DNA of 64,000 bases from a bacterium. GTDB taxonomy: Bacteria > Actinomycetota > Acidimicrobiia > Spongiisociales > ZC4RG35. The stretch covers positions 1 to 64,000 of the forward strand of contig JAPPLW010000103.1 in NCBI GenBank assembly GCA_028819345.1. Reading direction: 5' to 3'. Both the position numbers and the translations under genes were made by a program. Shown piece after piece: positions 1-9,852 of this stretch (its first letter is position 1; each line of letters starts with the position of its first letter). The notes under the pieces are model-generated. The model was not told the DNA's origin. It did not search any database and saw nothing but the letters and a program-made list of their open reading frames with translations.

Positions 1-2
1 CT

Positions 3-926
3 GAGACGGTCGTCTCCTCCGCCACCAGGGAACTGGTGATAGGCCCCAATCGTCCGTTCACGATCATCGGGGAGCGGATCAACCCCACGGGACGAAAGCT
101 CCTGGCCGCCGAGATGAAGAGGGGAGACTACAGCCGGGTCGAGGCCGACGCACTGGCGCAGGTCGCCGCCGGCGCCCACATGCTGGACGTGAACGCCGGC
201 ATACCCCTTGCCGACGAGCCGGCCATCCTGGCCGAGGCCGTCCAACTGGTGCAGTCCCTCACCGACGTGCCCATCTCCATCGACTCCTCGATCGTCGAAG
301 CGCTGGAGGCCGGCCTCGGAGTGTATCAGGGCAAGGCGCTGGTCAACTCGGTGACAGGTGAGGAGGAGGTGCTGGAACGGGTGTTGCCCCTGGTCGCCAG
401 GCACGGAGCGGCGGTGGTGGCCATCTCCAACGACGAGACCGGCATCTCCGAAGACCCCGACGTCCGGTTCGAGGTGGCCCGAAAGATCGTCTCCCGGGCC
501 GCCGACTACGGGATCCCGGCCTGCGATGTGGTGGTGGACCCGCTGGTCATGCCGATCGGCGCGCTCGCCAACGCCGGCAGGCAGGTGTTCCACATCCTGG
601 GCCGCCTGAGAGACGAGTTGGGGGTCAACTCCACATGCGGAGCGTCGAATGTCAGCTTCGGACTCCCCAACCGTTCGGCGATCAACTCGGCCTTCCTGAC
701 CATGGCGATCAGCGCCGGTCTCACCTCTGCGATAACCAACCCCCTTCACGAGGAGATCCGCACCGCGGTGATGGCCGCCGACGTGATGATGGCCAACGAT
801 CCGGAGTGCGCCCGGTGGATCCGGGCCAACCGAGCCCCGGCTCCGGCGGGCGAAGAGAGAGGCTCGCGGCGGGGAAGGGGTCGTCGTCGGCGGGCCGGGC
901 GAGGCGCCGATGTCCAGTCCGGCTGA
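3..926 (+). CDS. Methyltetrahydrofolate:corrinoid methyltransferase-like pterin-binding (DHPS-fold) protein, probably 5'-truncated by the window edge
   Basis: Translation ..ETVVSSATRELVIGPNRPFTIIGERINPTGRKLLAAEM..; INPTGRK and pterin-binding barrel motifs. The frame stays open to position 3, so the true start is likely just upstream of the window rather than GTG at 36. Confidence 0.85.
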   Translation, partial: ETVVSSATRELVIGPNRPFTIIGERINPTGRKLLAAEMKRGDYSRVEADALAQVAAGAHMLDVNAGIPLADEPAILAEAVQLVQSLTDVPISIDSSIVEALEAGLGVYQGKALVNSVTGEEEVLERVLPLVARHGAAVVAISNDETGISEDPDVRFEVARKIVSRAADYGIPACDVVVDPLVMPIGALANAGRQVFHILGRLRDELGVNSTCGASNVSFGLPNRSAINSAFLTMAISAGLTSAITNPLHEEIRTAVMAADVMMANDPECARWIRANRAPAPAGEERGSRRGRGRRRRAGRGADVQSG

Positions 927-2904
927 GCCCAGGATAATTTTCACACCCTCGGGCCGTAGAGGCCGGGTGCCGCGGGGGACCACGGTGCTGGAGGCCGCCC
1001 GCATGGTGGGGGCCGACCTGGCCTCGCTGTGCGGCGGGCGGGGGATCTGCGGGCGGTGTCAGATGACGCCGGTGTTCGGGACATTCGCCAAGCACGGGAT
1101 CTCGGTGGGGCCGGAGGCGTTGAGCGAATGGTCGGAGACCGAGTCCGCATACCGCCGGCGCCGGGGACTGGAGCCCGACCGGCGGCTGGGATGCATGGCA
1201 AAGGTGTGCGGAGATCTCCTGGTGGACGTGCCGCCCGAGAGCCAGACCCACCGACAGGTGGTGAGAAAGGACGTGGACGTGGGAAAGCTCCGGCTCGACC
1301 CGGTGACCACCCTCCACTACGTGATCACGCCTCCGTCCACGCTGGAGGAGGCGGCCGGTGACGCCCAACGGCTCCTGCGGGCTCTCGCGGAGCAGTGGGG
1401 CCTTACCGAGGTGGGAGTGCGGGCGGAGATGCTCGGAACTTTGCAGGAGGCGCTTCGCGAGGGCCGGGGAAAGGTGACCGCGGCGGTGCGGGACGGCCGG
1501 GAGGTGGTGGCGGTGTGGCCCGGATTCTCCGAGGTCGTCCTCGGGGTGGCGGTGGATGTGGGCTCGACCACCATCGCCGGACACCTGGCCGACCTGACCA
1601 CCGGGGAGATACTGGCCTCTGAGGGTCTGATGAATCCCCAGGTGAGGCTGGGTGAGGACTTGATGAGCAGGGTTTCCTACGCCGCCTTGAACGAGGATGG
1701 GGGAGCCCGTTTGACCTCCCTGGTCCGCGAGGCGGTCAACGAACTGTGCGCGGGTCTCGTGGAGTCGGCGGGGGCCGCCCCCGAGTCGGTGCTGGAGATG
1801 GTGGTGGTGGGCAATCCAATCATGCATCATCTCTTCCTGGGACTGGATGTGCGTCCCCTGGGCGAGGCCCCCTTCACCCTGGCGACCGACGGTCCGGTCG
1901 AGGTTTCCGCTTCCAGAGTGGGAGTGGACCTTGCAGATGCGGCCCGCGTATATCTGCTTCCCTGCATTGCAGGGCATGTGGGTGCGGACGCGGCGGGGAT
2001 GATCCTTGCCGAGCGGCCCTATGAGTCGGAGGAGATAACCCTCTTGTGTGACATCGGGACCAACGCGGAGATCGTGCTGGGCAACTCCGAGCGCCTGCTG
2101 GCCGCCTCCAGTCCGACCGGCCCCGCCCTGGAGGGGGCCCAGATCTCGTCGGGCCAGCGGGCGGCGCCGGGAGCGATAGAGAGGGTGCGCATCGATCCCG
2201 ACACCCTGGAGCCGCGGATTCGCGTAATCGGGATCGATCCCTGGTCGGACGAGCCGGGGTTCTCGGCGCTGGAGGCGGAGACGCAGGTTACGGGCATCTG
2301 CGGGTCGGGGATCATCGAGGCGCTGTCGGAGTTGGCGGCGGCAGGGGTGATTACCGCCGACGGCCTCATAGACGGGCGGGCCGCGGAGCGTTCCCGCCGG
2401 GTGGTGGAAACCGGACGGACGTTTTCCTATATCCTTTGGGACCAGGGGTCGGAGGTGCATGTAACTCAGAACGATGTACGGGCCGTGCAACTGGCGAAGG
2501 CCGCTCTGCTGGCCGGGGCGCGGCTCCTGATGGACCACCTCGGGACCGACCATGTGGACCGGATCCGCTTGGCGGGCGCCTTTGGGTCCCACCTCAGCGC
2601 CTCGCACTCGATGGCGCTGGGTTTGATCCCCGAAATCTCTCAGGAGGGGGCTTCCTCGGCGGGAAACGCGGCCGGGACCGGGGCGCTGATGACCCTCCTG
2701 AGCGGGGAGTGCCGGCGGGAGATAGAACAGATCACAGAGAGGGTGGAGAAGATAGAGACCGCCATAGAACCCCGCTTCCAGGAGCATTTTGTGGAGGCCA
2801 TGTCCTTTCCGGGCGCCCGGCGGAGCCGGGACGGCGAAGGACGAGTTAACCAGCGACGATCCAGGCGGGGGACTTCCCGTCGGACAAGAGAGAGGCGAAG
2901 ATGA
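910..2904 (+). CDS. Corrinoid-activating ATPase: N-terminal 2Fe-2S ferredoxin domain plus DUF4445/ASKHA domain (RACo/RamA-like function)
   Basis: N-terminal CGGRGICGRC...LGC 2Fe-2S pattern; ASKHA motifs VDVGSTTIAGHL, DIGTNAEIVLG, GICGSGIIEAL; sits between methyltransferase genes. Confidence 0.88.
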   Translation: MSSPAEPRIIFTPSGRRGRVPRGTTVLEAARMVGADLASLCGGRGICGRCQMTPVFGTFAKHGISVGPEALSEWSETESAYRRRRGLEPDRRLGCMAKVCGDLLVDVPPESQTHRQVVRKDVDVGKLRLDPVTTLHYVITPPSTLEEAAGDAQRLLRALAEQWGLTEVGVRAEMLGTLQEALREGRGKVTAAVRDGREVVAVWPGFSEVVLGVAVDVGSTTIAGHLADLTTGEILASEGLMNPQVRLGEDLMSRVSYAALNEDGGARLTSLVREAVNELCAGLVESAGAAPESVLEMVVVGNPIMHHLFLGLDVRPLGEAPFTLATDGPVEVSASRVGVDLADAARVYLLPCIAGHVGADAAGMILAERPYESEEITLLCDIGTNAEIVLGNSERLLAASSPTGPALEGAQISSGQRAAPGAIERVRIDPDTLEPRIRVIGIDPWSDEPGFSALEAETQVTGICGSGIIEALSELAAAGVITADGLIDGRAAERSRRVVETGRTFSYILWDQGSEVHVTQNDVRAVQLAKAALLAGARLLMDHLGTDHVDRIRLAGAFGSHLSASHSMALGLIPEISQEGASSAGNAAGTGALMTLLSGECRREIEQITERVEKIETAIEPRFQEHFVEAMSFPGARRSRDGEGRVNQRRSRRGTSRRTRERRR

Positions 2905-4439
2905 GCAGCAGAAGAAGAAGATCGGGAGGCCGGGCGGCTCGGGCTGCGGCTCGGGCTGCGGCCCGCCGGGAGATGGAGAAGTCTCCCTTCCTCACCAGCA
3001 TGCTTGCCCCCTACGAGGTGCTCAGCACCGAGGGTCTGGAGATAATCGAGAACAACGCGGAGATCATCCTGGAGAGGGTCGGGGTCGACATCACCGACGC
3101 TCAGGCGGTGAAGGACTTCGAGGGGGCCGGCGCCGACGTCGACGGGACCAGGGTTCGATTCCCGCGGGGGATGTGCCGCCAACTCATCACCGCCACCGCC
3201 CCGTCGTCGTTCACCCAGGTGGCCCGCAATCCCGCCAGGTCGGTGGTGATCGGGGGAAAGAACATGGTCCTGGCCCCCACCTACGGTTCCCCCTTCGTCC
3301 GGGACCTGGAGGGAGGTCGCCGCTACGCCACCCTGGAGGATTTCCACAACTTCGTCAAGCTGGCCTACATGTCCCCCTACCTTCATCACTCGGGAGGGAC
3401 GGTGTGCGAGCCGGTGGACGTCCCCATCCCCAAGCGCCACCTCGACATGGTGTATGCCCACATGCGTTACTCGGACAAGCCGTTCATGGGCTCGGTGACC
3501 GCCCCTCACCGGGCGGCCGACACGGTGGAGATGGCCGCTCTGCTCTTCGGGGAGGACTTTCTGGAAGAGAACACGGTGGTCATCTCGCTGTGCAACGCCA
3601 ACTCGCCTCTCACCTGGGACCGGGCCATGCTGGGTTCGGCGCGCGAGTACGCAAGCCGCAACCAGGGAGTCATCATCACACCCTTCATCCTGGCGGGCGC
3701 CATGGCGCCGGTCACCGTGGCGGGGGTTGCCGCCCAGACCCTGGCGGAAGCGCTGGTGGGACTGTCCTACACCCAGGTGGTGAGGCCGGGCGCCCCGGTG
3801 ATCTTCGGGTCGTTCGCATCCTCGCTCTCCATGCAGTCGGGAGCGCCGACCTTCGGTACCCCGGAGCCGACCATCACCCTGTTCGTGCTGGCGCAGTTGG
3901 CCCGGCGGCTGGGAGTCCCGTTCCGGTCGGGCGGGAACCTCACCGCCTCGAAGATCCCCGACGCCCAGGCCGCCTACGAATCGGCCGCCACCTTCCAGCC
4001 CACCCTGCTGGCCGGGATCAACTTCGTCCTCCACGCGGCCGGCTGGCTCGAGGGCGGGCTGACGATGGGGTATGAGAAGTTCGTCCTGGACACCGACCAG
4101 TGCGGGATGGCCGAGGCCCTCCTGAAGGGAGTGGACCTGTCGGAGAACGGACAGGCCCTGGAGGCGGTGATCGAGACCGGCCCGGGCCAGCATCACCTCG
4201 GCTCGGCCCACACCCTGGCCAACTTCGAGACCGCCTTCTACCGGTCGTTCACCGCCGACAGCAACAGCTTCGAGCAGTGGTCGGAGGAAGGCGCCCTCGA
4301 AGCCGCCGAGCGGGCCAACTCGTTGTGGAAGAAGTCCCTCGCCGAATACCAACCGCCTCCCCTGGACGAGGCGGCCGACGAGGCCCTCCGCGAGTACATG
4401 GCCAAGAAGAAGCAGTTCTATCCCGACTCGGAGGTGTAG
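2901..4439 (+). CDS. MttB-superfamily (trimethylamine/glycine betaine) corrinoid methyltransferase, non-pyrrolysine type
   Basis: MttB-family architecture (YEVLSTEGLEIIENNAEIILERVGV...; NLTASKIPDAQAAYESA); full-length ORF without in-frame TAG; Arg-rich N-terminus; 4-nt overlap with upstream gene. Confidence 0.87.
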   Translation: MSSRRRRSGGRAARAAARAAARREMEKSPFLTSMLAPYEVLSTEGLEIIENNAEIILERVGVDITDAQAVKDFEGAGADVDGTRVRFPRGMCRQLITATAPSSFTQVARNPARSVVIGGKNMVLAPTYGSPFVRDLEGGRRYATLEDFHNFVKLAYMSPYLHHSGGTVCEPVDVPIPKRHLDMVYAHMRYSDKPFMGSVTAPHRAADTVEMAALLFGEDFLEENTVVISLCNANSPLTWDRAMLGSAREYASRNQGVIITPFILAGAMAPVTVAGVAAQTLAEALVGLSYTQVVRPGAPVIFGSFASSLSMQSGAPTFGTPEPTITLFVLAQLARRLGVPFRSGGNLTASKIPDAQAAYESAATFQPTLLAGINFVLHAAGWLEGGLTMGYEKFVLDTDQCGMAEALLKGVDLSENGQALEAVIETGPGQHHLGSAHTLANFETAFYRSFTADSNSFEQWSEEGALEAAERANSLWKKSLAEYQPPPLDEAADEALREYMAKKKQFYPDSEV

Positions 4440-4441
4440 CT

Positions 4442-5311
4442 GTGACATCCGCATACGCCGAACGGCTGAACGGGGTGGGTCCGGCCACTCGGTCGGCGAT
4501 AGCCGAGGTCCTCGAGAACGCCCGCTTCGAGATCATCCCCCTCAAGAACGCGGTGACCCAGGCCGCCCACCTGCCTTCGGGCTCGGTGATCACCGTGACG
4601 GCTTCCCCCAACAAGGGAATGGAAGCCACCATGGACCTGGCCGCCGAACTGGCCGAATCCGGCTTCGAGGTCACCCCTCATCTCTCGGCTCGCCTCCACC
4701 GGGACCGGGCCCATCTGGAGGAAACGCTGGACAGGGCGGCGGAACTGGGTCTTCGTCGAGCCTTCGTGGTGGGGGGAGACCACCTCCACCCCGGCGAGTT
4801 CTTCGACGGGATCTCCCTGTTGCGGGCCATGGAGGAGATCGGCCACCCCTTCGAGGAGGTGGGAATCCCCGCCTACCCGGAGGGGCATCCGGTGATCCCG
4901 GACGCCAAACTCGAAGAGGCGCTGTCGGAGAAGCAACCCTACGCGCACCACCTGGCCACCCAGATGTGTTTCGACGCCCAGGCGATTCGCTCGTTCCTGT
5001 CCGGCGCCCGGAGCCGGCGGATCGGGCTTCCCGCCCTCCTGGGCGTGCCGGGCGTGGGAGGGCGGCTGAAGCTGCTGGAGATCTCGGCCCGGATCGGGGT
5101 GGGGGACTCGGTGAGGTTTCTCACCAAGAACGCCCGGGTGGTGACCAGGCTCCTCGGCCCGGGAGGCTACGACCCGGGGGAGTTGCTGGAGGACCTGGGA
5201 GACAGCCTGACCGATCCGCTGCTGGGGATCGAGGGACTGCACATTTACACTTTCAACCGCTGCGAGGCCACCGAGGCTTGGCGACAGGAGTATCTGGAGG
5301 CCCTGCGGTAG
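4442..5311 (+). CDS. Methylenetetrahydrofolate reductase-like (MetF family) protein
   Basis: GTG start at 4442; SVITVTASPNKGMEAT..., VVGGDHLHPGEF, HHLATQMCFDAQAI motifs of the MTHFR barrel; immediately follows the MttB-like gene. Confidence 0.8.
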   Translation: MTSAYAERLNGVGPATRSAIAEVLENARFEIIPLKNAVTQAAHLPSGSVITVTASPNKGMEATMDLAAELAESGFEVTPHLSARLHRDRAHLEETLDRAAELGLRRAFVVGGDHLHPGEFFDGISLLRAMEEIGHPFEEVGIPAYPEGHPVIPDAKLEEALSEKQPYAHHLATQMCFDAQAIRSFLSGARSRRIGLPALLGVPGVGGRLKLLEISARIGVGDSVRFLTKNARVVTRLLGPGGYDPGELLEDLGDSLTDPLLGIEGLHIYTFNRCEATEAWRQEYLEALR

Positions 5312-5346
5312 CCGTTCTCGCCCCCCGACAGGTAAGGTCACACTGA

Positions 5347-6477
5347 ATGCTGGTCGACGCGATCTGGCTGGTCCTGGGCATGGCCGTGCTGATATTCGGG
5401 GCGGAACGCTTGGTCACAGCCGCCGAGCGGCTTGCCTACCACTGGGGAATGTCGACCGTACTGATCGGGGCGGTCGTGGTGGGTTTGGGCACCTCGCTGC
5501 CGGAGATGCTCATCTCGGGACTGGCCGCCGCCCGGCCGGAGGGACTGGACCTGGCGACCGGCAACATCGTGGGATCCAACATCGCCAACCTCTCTCTGGT
5601 GCTGGGCGTCTCCATGGTGATAGCTCCTCTCAAGAACGTGCAAGTGGACCTGCGCCGCGAGTGGCTGGCCATGGTGGCGGGATCGTTCGTGCTGGTGGCG
5701 CTGGCCTGGAACAACGCCCTGTCCCGCTGGAACGGGGTGATCCTGATTGCCGGGATGGCGCTGGCGCTGATGCTCCTGGTCAAATGGTCCCGCGATCCGC
5801 GTCTGATCGGCGAGGGCGCGGGCGGGGATCCCGCCGGGGAGGGAAGCAAACCCCACTCGGCCGACATCTTGGCGTGGAGGGAAAAGGTGCAGGTGGCGAC
5901 CCCTGTACGGCTCCTCGGACTCGGGGTTCGTCTGCGGCTCACCCTGTGGAAGGAGGTCACGATGGCGGTGGTCTCCCTGGCGTTGACGCTCTGGGGAGCG
6001 GACCGGTTGGTGGACGGAGCCACCGGTATCGCCGATCGGCTCAATATCTCGGGAGGGTTGGTCGGCCTCACCCTGGTGGCCCTGGGCACCTCTCTTCCCG
6101 AGTTGGCCACCGCCGTGGCGGCCGCCCGGCACGGGGACAACGCGCTGGTCATCGGGAACGTTCTGGGCTCCAACCTGTTCAATGCGCTGGCGGTGGGAGG
6201 GATAGCGGGCGTGGTGGGGGACGGCGCGTTCGGGGGCAACTTCAGGGGGAGCCTCCTCTGGATGCTGGCCGCCGCGGTGGCGGCGGGCGGCATCGCCAAC
6301 GGTCTGCGAGGAGTGGACCGGCTTCGGATCCACCAGAGCCCCAATCGTGCCCTGAGAGTGCTGGGAACCGCCCTGGCCAGGAGCGACGCGGGTTTCAACC
6401 GGTGGTCAAGGAGCCGGATGGCGGGGTGGGTGCTGGTGGTCTTCTACCCCCTGGCCTTGATTCTCGCCGGGTTGTAG
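5347..6477 (+). CDS. Calcium/sodium antiporter (YrbG/CaCA family)
   Basis: Two alpha repeats: VVGLGTSLPEMLIS..GNIVGSNIANL and VALGTSLPELATAVAA..GNVLGSNLFNAL. Confidence 0.92.
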   Translation: MLVDAIWLVLGMAVLIFGAERLVTAAERLAYHWGMSTVLIGAVVVGLGTSLPEMLISGLAAARPEGLDLATGNIVGSNIANLSLVLGVSMVIAPLKNVQVDLRREWLAMVAGSFVLVALAWNNALSRWNGVILIAGMALALMLLVKWSRDPRLIGEGAGGDPAGEGSKPHSADILAWREKVQVATPVRLLGLGVRLRLTLWKEVTMAVVSLALTLWGADRLVDGATGIADRLNISGGLVGLTLVALGTSLPELATAVAAARHGDNALVIGNVLGSNLFNALAVGGIAGVVGDGAFGGNFRGSLLWMLAAAVAAGGIANGLRGVDRLRIHQSPNRALRVLGTALARSDAGFNRWSRSRMAGWVLVVFYPLALILAGL

Positions 6478-6497
6478 ACCAGGGGATCCGGAGTCCC

Positions 6498-7262
6498 TCA
6501 GAAGGAGTACCCACCCAGTTCCCCGGTGAGTTGGGCGGCGAGGTCGCACAGCATGCGCCCGATCCTGGGCTCCTCGCCCGGCGCGGGGAAGCGGTAGGAG
6601 GGCCCGTGCACGCTCAAAGAAGCCACAACCTGGCCGTGGGGATTGAACACGGGTGCTGCCACCCCGTTGATGTCTTCCGTGTACTCCCGGTGGGTCCAGG
6701 CGTAGCCGTCCCGGCGGACCGTTTCCAGACGGCCCATCAAGGCCGCCGGTTCGACGAGGGTCTGCGGGGTGTGCCTCACCAGGTCCTGTTGCAGGTACCT
6801 TCCCAGCCTCTCAGGCTCCCATGTAGAGAGGAACACCAGTCCGGGCGCCACCGTGTTGTGGGGCAAGGCGAACCCGGTCCAATCCTGCACCTGCACCGAA
6901 CGGTCGGCCGTGACCTGGCTGACGTAGAGCGTATTGTCGCCTTCCGGGACCGACAGGGTTGCGTCCTCTCCCAGGTGGGAGACCAGGGACAGCAGGTGGG
7001 GACGGCTCAACTGGGCCAGCACCTGGGGCGACGTCCCCCCGCCGGCCAGCACCTCCAAGCCGTGGCCGACTCGATACCGACCCCGCTTGCCCACCTGCTC
7101 CACCATGTCGAGATGCTGGAGGGTGTCGAGCATGCGGGAAACCGAACTCTTGGGAAGCCTGGTGACTCTGGCGATCTGGGCCAGGCTGACCCCATTGGGG
7201 GAGGCGACCACCACCCTCAGAACCGCAAAGGCCCTGGTTACCGCCCGAACGGGGGAAGTCAC
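6498..7262 (-). CDS. IclR-family transcriptional regulator
   Basis: HTH (GVSLAQIARVTRLPKSSVSRMLDTLQ) plus IclR effector domain; ORF extends to 7379 but GTG at 7262 fits the family N-terminus better; divergent from the BKACE gene. Confidence 0.85.
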   Translation of the reverse strand: MTSPVRAVTRAFAVLRVVVASPNGVSLAQIARVTRLPKSSVSRMLDTLQHLDMVEQVGKRGRYRVGHGLEVLAGGGTSPQVLAQLSRPHLLSLVSHLGEDATLSVPEGDNTLYVSQVTADRSVQVQDWTGFALPHNTVAPGLVFLSTWEPERLGRYLQQDLVRHTPQTLVEPAALMGRLETVRRDGYAWTHREYTEDINGVAAPVFNPHGQVVASLSVHGPSYRFPAPGEEPRIGRMLCDLAAQLTGELGGYSF

Positions 7263-7367
7263 GATGTTTGTTGCGGGGAGAAGAGGTGTGTTCGCATTCT
7301 GCCTATCGGTAAAGCGTGCCGCCAGTCGGAATGTACTATAATACGGAACGAGTCGAAGGAGTTGAGG

Positions 7368-8306
7368 ATGGCTGCTCACAACAAAGTGATCCTCACCTGC
7401 GCGGTCACGGGAAGCTCACACACTCCCACCATGAACATCGGGATACCCGTCACCCCCGAAGAGATGGTGTCCCAGTCGGTGGAAGCGCACTCCCGGGGGG
7501 CGGCGGTGATCCACATTCACGCCCGCGATCCACTCAGCGGCCGCCCCAGTACCGACGTGGGGCTGTTCAGGGAGTACTGCGCAGGCATCAAGGAGCAGTG
7601 TGACGCGGTGATCAGCATCACCACCGGAGGGGCCACCGGACAGACCGTCGAGGAGCGGCTGGCGGTTATCAAGGCGCTGCAGCCCGAGTTGGCCACCTGC
7701 AATCTGGGGACCATGAACTACGGTCTTTTCCAGATGATCCCCCGCTACGAAGGTCGGTGGAAGCACGACTGGGAGGAGCCGTATCTCGAGTCCACCCGCC
7801 ATGAGCCCTTCGTGAGCCGTTTCTCCGACATCGAGTACATGCTCACCGAGTTGACCGAGGAGACCGGCTGTCGCTTCGAGTTCGAGGCATACGACGTCGG
7901 GCACCTCTATACATTGGCGTTCTACGCCGACCAGGGCCTGGTGAAGCCTCCCATCTTCATGCAGTTCGTGGTGGGGACCCTGGGTGGGATCGGCCCGGAT
8001 GTGGAGAACGTGGTGGCCATGAAGCAGGTCGCCGACCGCCTGTTCGGGACCGACATCGAGTGGTCGGTGCTGGGGGGAGGGCGCTTCCAGTTCGACATCG
8101 TCACCGCAGGCGCGGTGCTCGGGGGCCATGTTCGGGTCGGCCTGGAGGACGGCATCTATCTCCGGCGTGGACGGTTGGCCGACGACAATGCCGAACAGGT
8201 GGCGAAGATGGTGCGCATCCTCGAGGAACTTTCCCGCGAGACCGCCAGTTCCGCGGAGGCCAGGGAGATTCTCAATCTCAAGGGCCTTGACAATGTGGCA
8301 TTCTGA
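7368..8306 (+). CDS. BKACE (DUF849) beta-keto acid cleavage enzyme, probable 3-dehydrocarnitine:acetyl-CoA trimethylamine transferase
   Basis: MAAHNKVILTCAVTGSSHTPTMN...IHIHARDP...; ATG at 7368; adjacent to a carnitine dehydrogenase/thioesterase fusion. Confidence 0.85.
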   Translation: MAAHNKVILTCAVTGSSHTPTMNIGIPVTPEEMVSQSVEAHSRGAAVIHIHARDPLSGRPSTDVGLFREYCAGIKEQCDAVISITTGGATGQTVEERLAVIKALQPELATCNLGTMNYGLFQMIPRYEGRWKHDWEEPYLESTRHEPFVSRFSDIEYMLTELTEETGCRFEFEAYDVGHLYTLAFYADQGLVKPPIFMQFVVGTLGGIGPDVENVVAMKQVADRLFGTDIEWSVLGGGRFQFDIVTAGAVLGGHVRVGLEDGIYLRRGRLADDNAEQVAKMVRILEELSRETASSAEAREILNLKGLDNVAF

Positions 8307-8312
8307 CCGGCA

Positions 8313-9836
8313 TTGACGATGATGGCCGAACCGGGGGGGTCGTCTGGGCAGTTCGTAGCCGAGGTGGGGGTGGTCGGTCTGGTGGGGACCGGCGTGATCG
8401 GAAAGGGATGGGCGGTGCGCGCTCTTTCCCGGGGTTGGGAGGTGGTGGCCACCGATCCGGCGCCCGGGGCGGCCGGGAGCCTGACGGCCTTCGTGGAGCG
8501 GGCCTGGCCGGCCGCGACGGCGCTGGGTCTGTATCCAGGGGCCCGCCCCGACCGGGTGCGTTTTGTGGAGAGCATCGGGGAGGTCACCGCCCGGGCCGAC
8601 CTGGTCGTGGAGTCGGTTCCGGAACGGGAGGAACTCAAGAGGGAGGTGGCGCTGCGGATCGACCGGACGCTTCCGGCCGAGGTATTGATCTGCTCCAGTT
8701 CCTCGGGACTCCTCCCCAGCCGACTGCAGTCCGGGCTCGCGCACCCGGAGCGGTACCTCGTAGCCCATCCCTTCAACCCCGTCTACATACTTCCCCTGGT
8801 GGAACTGTGTGGGGGCCGTCTCACCAGCCCCGCCGCGCTGGACGCGGCCAGGGCGATCTACGAGGACCTGGGCATGCACCCGCTGGTGGTGCGGAACGAG
8901 ATCGAGGGCTATCTTTCCGACCGCCTGCAGGAAGCCATGTGGCGGGAGGCTCTCTGGATGGTGAGTGACGGGGTGGCCACCACCGATGAACTCGACCAGG
9001 CCATCATCTACGGTCCGGGTCTGCGCTGGGCCGGAATGGGGACCATGCTCACCTTTCACCTGGCGGGGGGAGAGGGCGGCATGCGGCACATGCTGGGGCA
9101 TTTCGGCCCGGCCCTGGAGCTTCCCTGGACCAACCTCAAGGCGCCTCCGCTGACCGACCGTCTCTCGGAGTCGCTCATCTCGGGGATCGAGGAGCAGGCG
9201 GCGGGCCGGAGCGTGGCCGAGTTGGAGCAGCTTCGCGATCGTTTTCTGATCTCGGTGATGCGAGCGCTTCGACCCCACGACCTGGGGGCGGGGAGGATGG
9301 TCGCCGACAGGGAGGCGGTCCGGCTGGGAGCCGCGGCCCGGACCTGGCGGCCCGGAGTGGAGGTGGGAGCACCGCTGGAGCTCTATCACACCCAGGTGGA
9401 GCCGGATTGGGTGGACTACAACGGGCACATGACCGAGAGCGCCTACCTGACCGCCTTCGGTTGGGCCTCCGACGCCCTGTTCCGCTTCGTGGGGATCGAT
9501 GAAGGGTATCGGGCGGGCGGACACTCCTTCTATACAGTGGAGACCCACATCCACTACCGCCGGGAGGCCTCCGTGCACCAGGAACTCTTCTTCACCACCC
9601 AGGTGCTGGGAGTGGATGAGAGGCGCCTTCACATCTTTCACGCCATGGACGACAAGGACGGGCGTCGTATGTCCTCCACCGAGCAGATGCTTCTTCACGT
9701 CGACACCGAGGCTGGCGCGGCCGTTCCCGTCCTCCCCGGACCGGCCCGGGCGCTGGCCGCCGTGGGGGAGGCTCACCGGAAGCTGGCGGTCCCTCCCGAG
9801 GTCGGGTCGCGGATGAGCCTCGACCGCCGGCGCTGA
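8313..9836 (+). CDS. Bifunctional L-carnitine dehydrogenase / betainyl-CoA thioesterase fusion
   Basis: N-terminal 3-hydroxyacyl-CoA dehydrogenase fold (VGLVGTGVIGKGWAVRALSRGWEV; VAHPFNPVYILPLVELCGG) and C-terminal hotdog thioesterase (VEPDWVDYNGHMTESAYLTAF). Confidence 0.85.
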   Translation: MTMMAEPGGSSGQFVAEVGVVGLVGTGVIGKGWAVRALSRGWEVVATDPAPGAAGSLTAFVERAWPAATALGLYPGARPDRVRFVESIGEVTARADLVVESVPEREELKREVALRIDRTLPAEVLICSSSSGLLPSRLQSGLAHPERYLVAHPFNPVYILPLVELCGGRLTSPAALDAARAIYEDLGMHPLVVRNEIEGYLSDRLQEAMWREALWMVSDGVATTDELDQAIIYGPGLRWAGMGTMLTFHLAGGEGGMRHMLGHFGPALELPWTNLKAPPLTDRLSESLISGIEEQAAGRSVAELEQLRDRFLISVMRALRPHDLGAGRMVADREAVRLGAAARTWRPGVEVGAPLELYHTQVEPDWVDYNGHMTESAYLTAFGWASDALFRFVGIDEGYRAGGHSFYTVETHIHYRREASVHQELFFTTQVLGVDERRLHIFHAMDDKDGRRMSSTEQMLLHVDTEAGAAVPVLPGPARALAAVGEAHRKLAVPPEVGSRMSLDRRR

Positions 9837-9852
9837 GAGACACCGAGGACCC

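Noticed and set aside
721-2787. Long minus-strand ORF (688 aa) opposite the corrinoid activator gene
   Set aside because: Low-complexity His/Gly/Pro/Arg-rich translation without motifs; the plus strand encodes a clear ASKHA protein. Typical GC-driven antisense ORF.
2901-4439. Possible pyrrolysine-containing trimethylamine methyltransferase
   Set aside because: The ORF runs full length with no in-frame TAG, so no amber readthrough is needed.
2640-4454. Long minus-strand ORF (604 aa) opposite the MttB-like gene
   Set aside because: No recognisable domain; antisense to a well-supported CDS.
5661-7367. 5' extension of the ORF ending at 8306
   Set aside because: Covers the antiporter and IclR genes in the wrong frame; BKACE protein clearly starts at ATG 7368.
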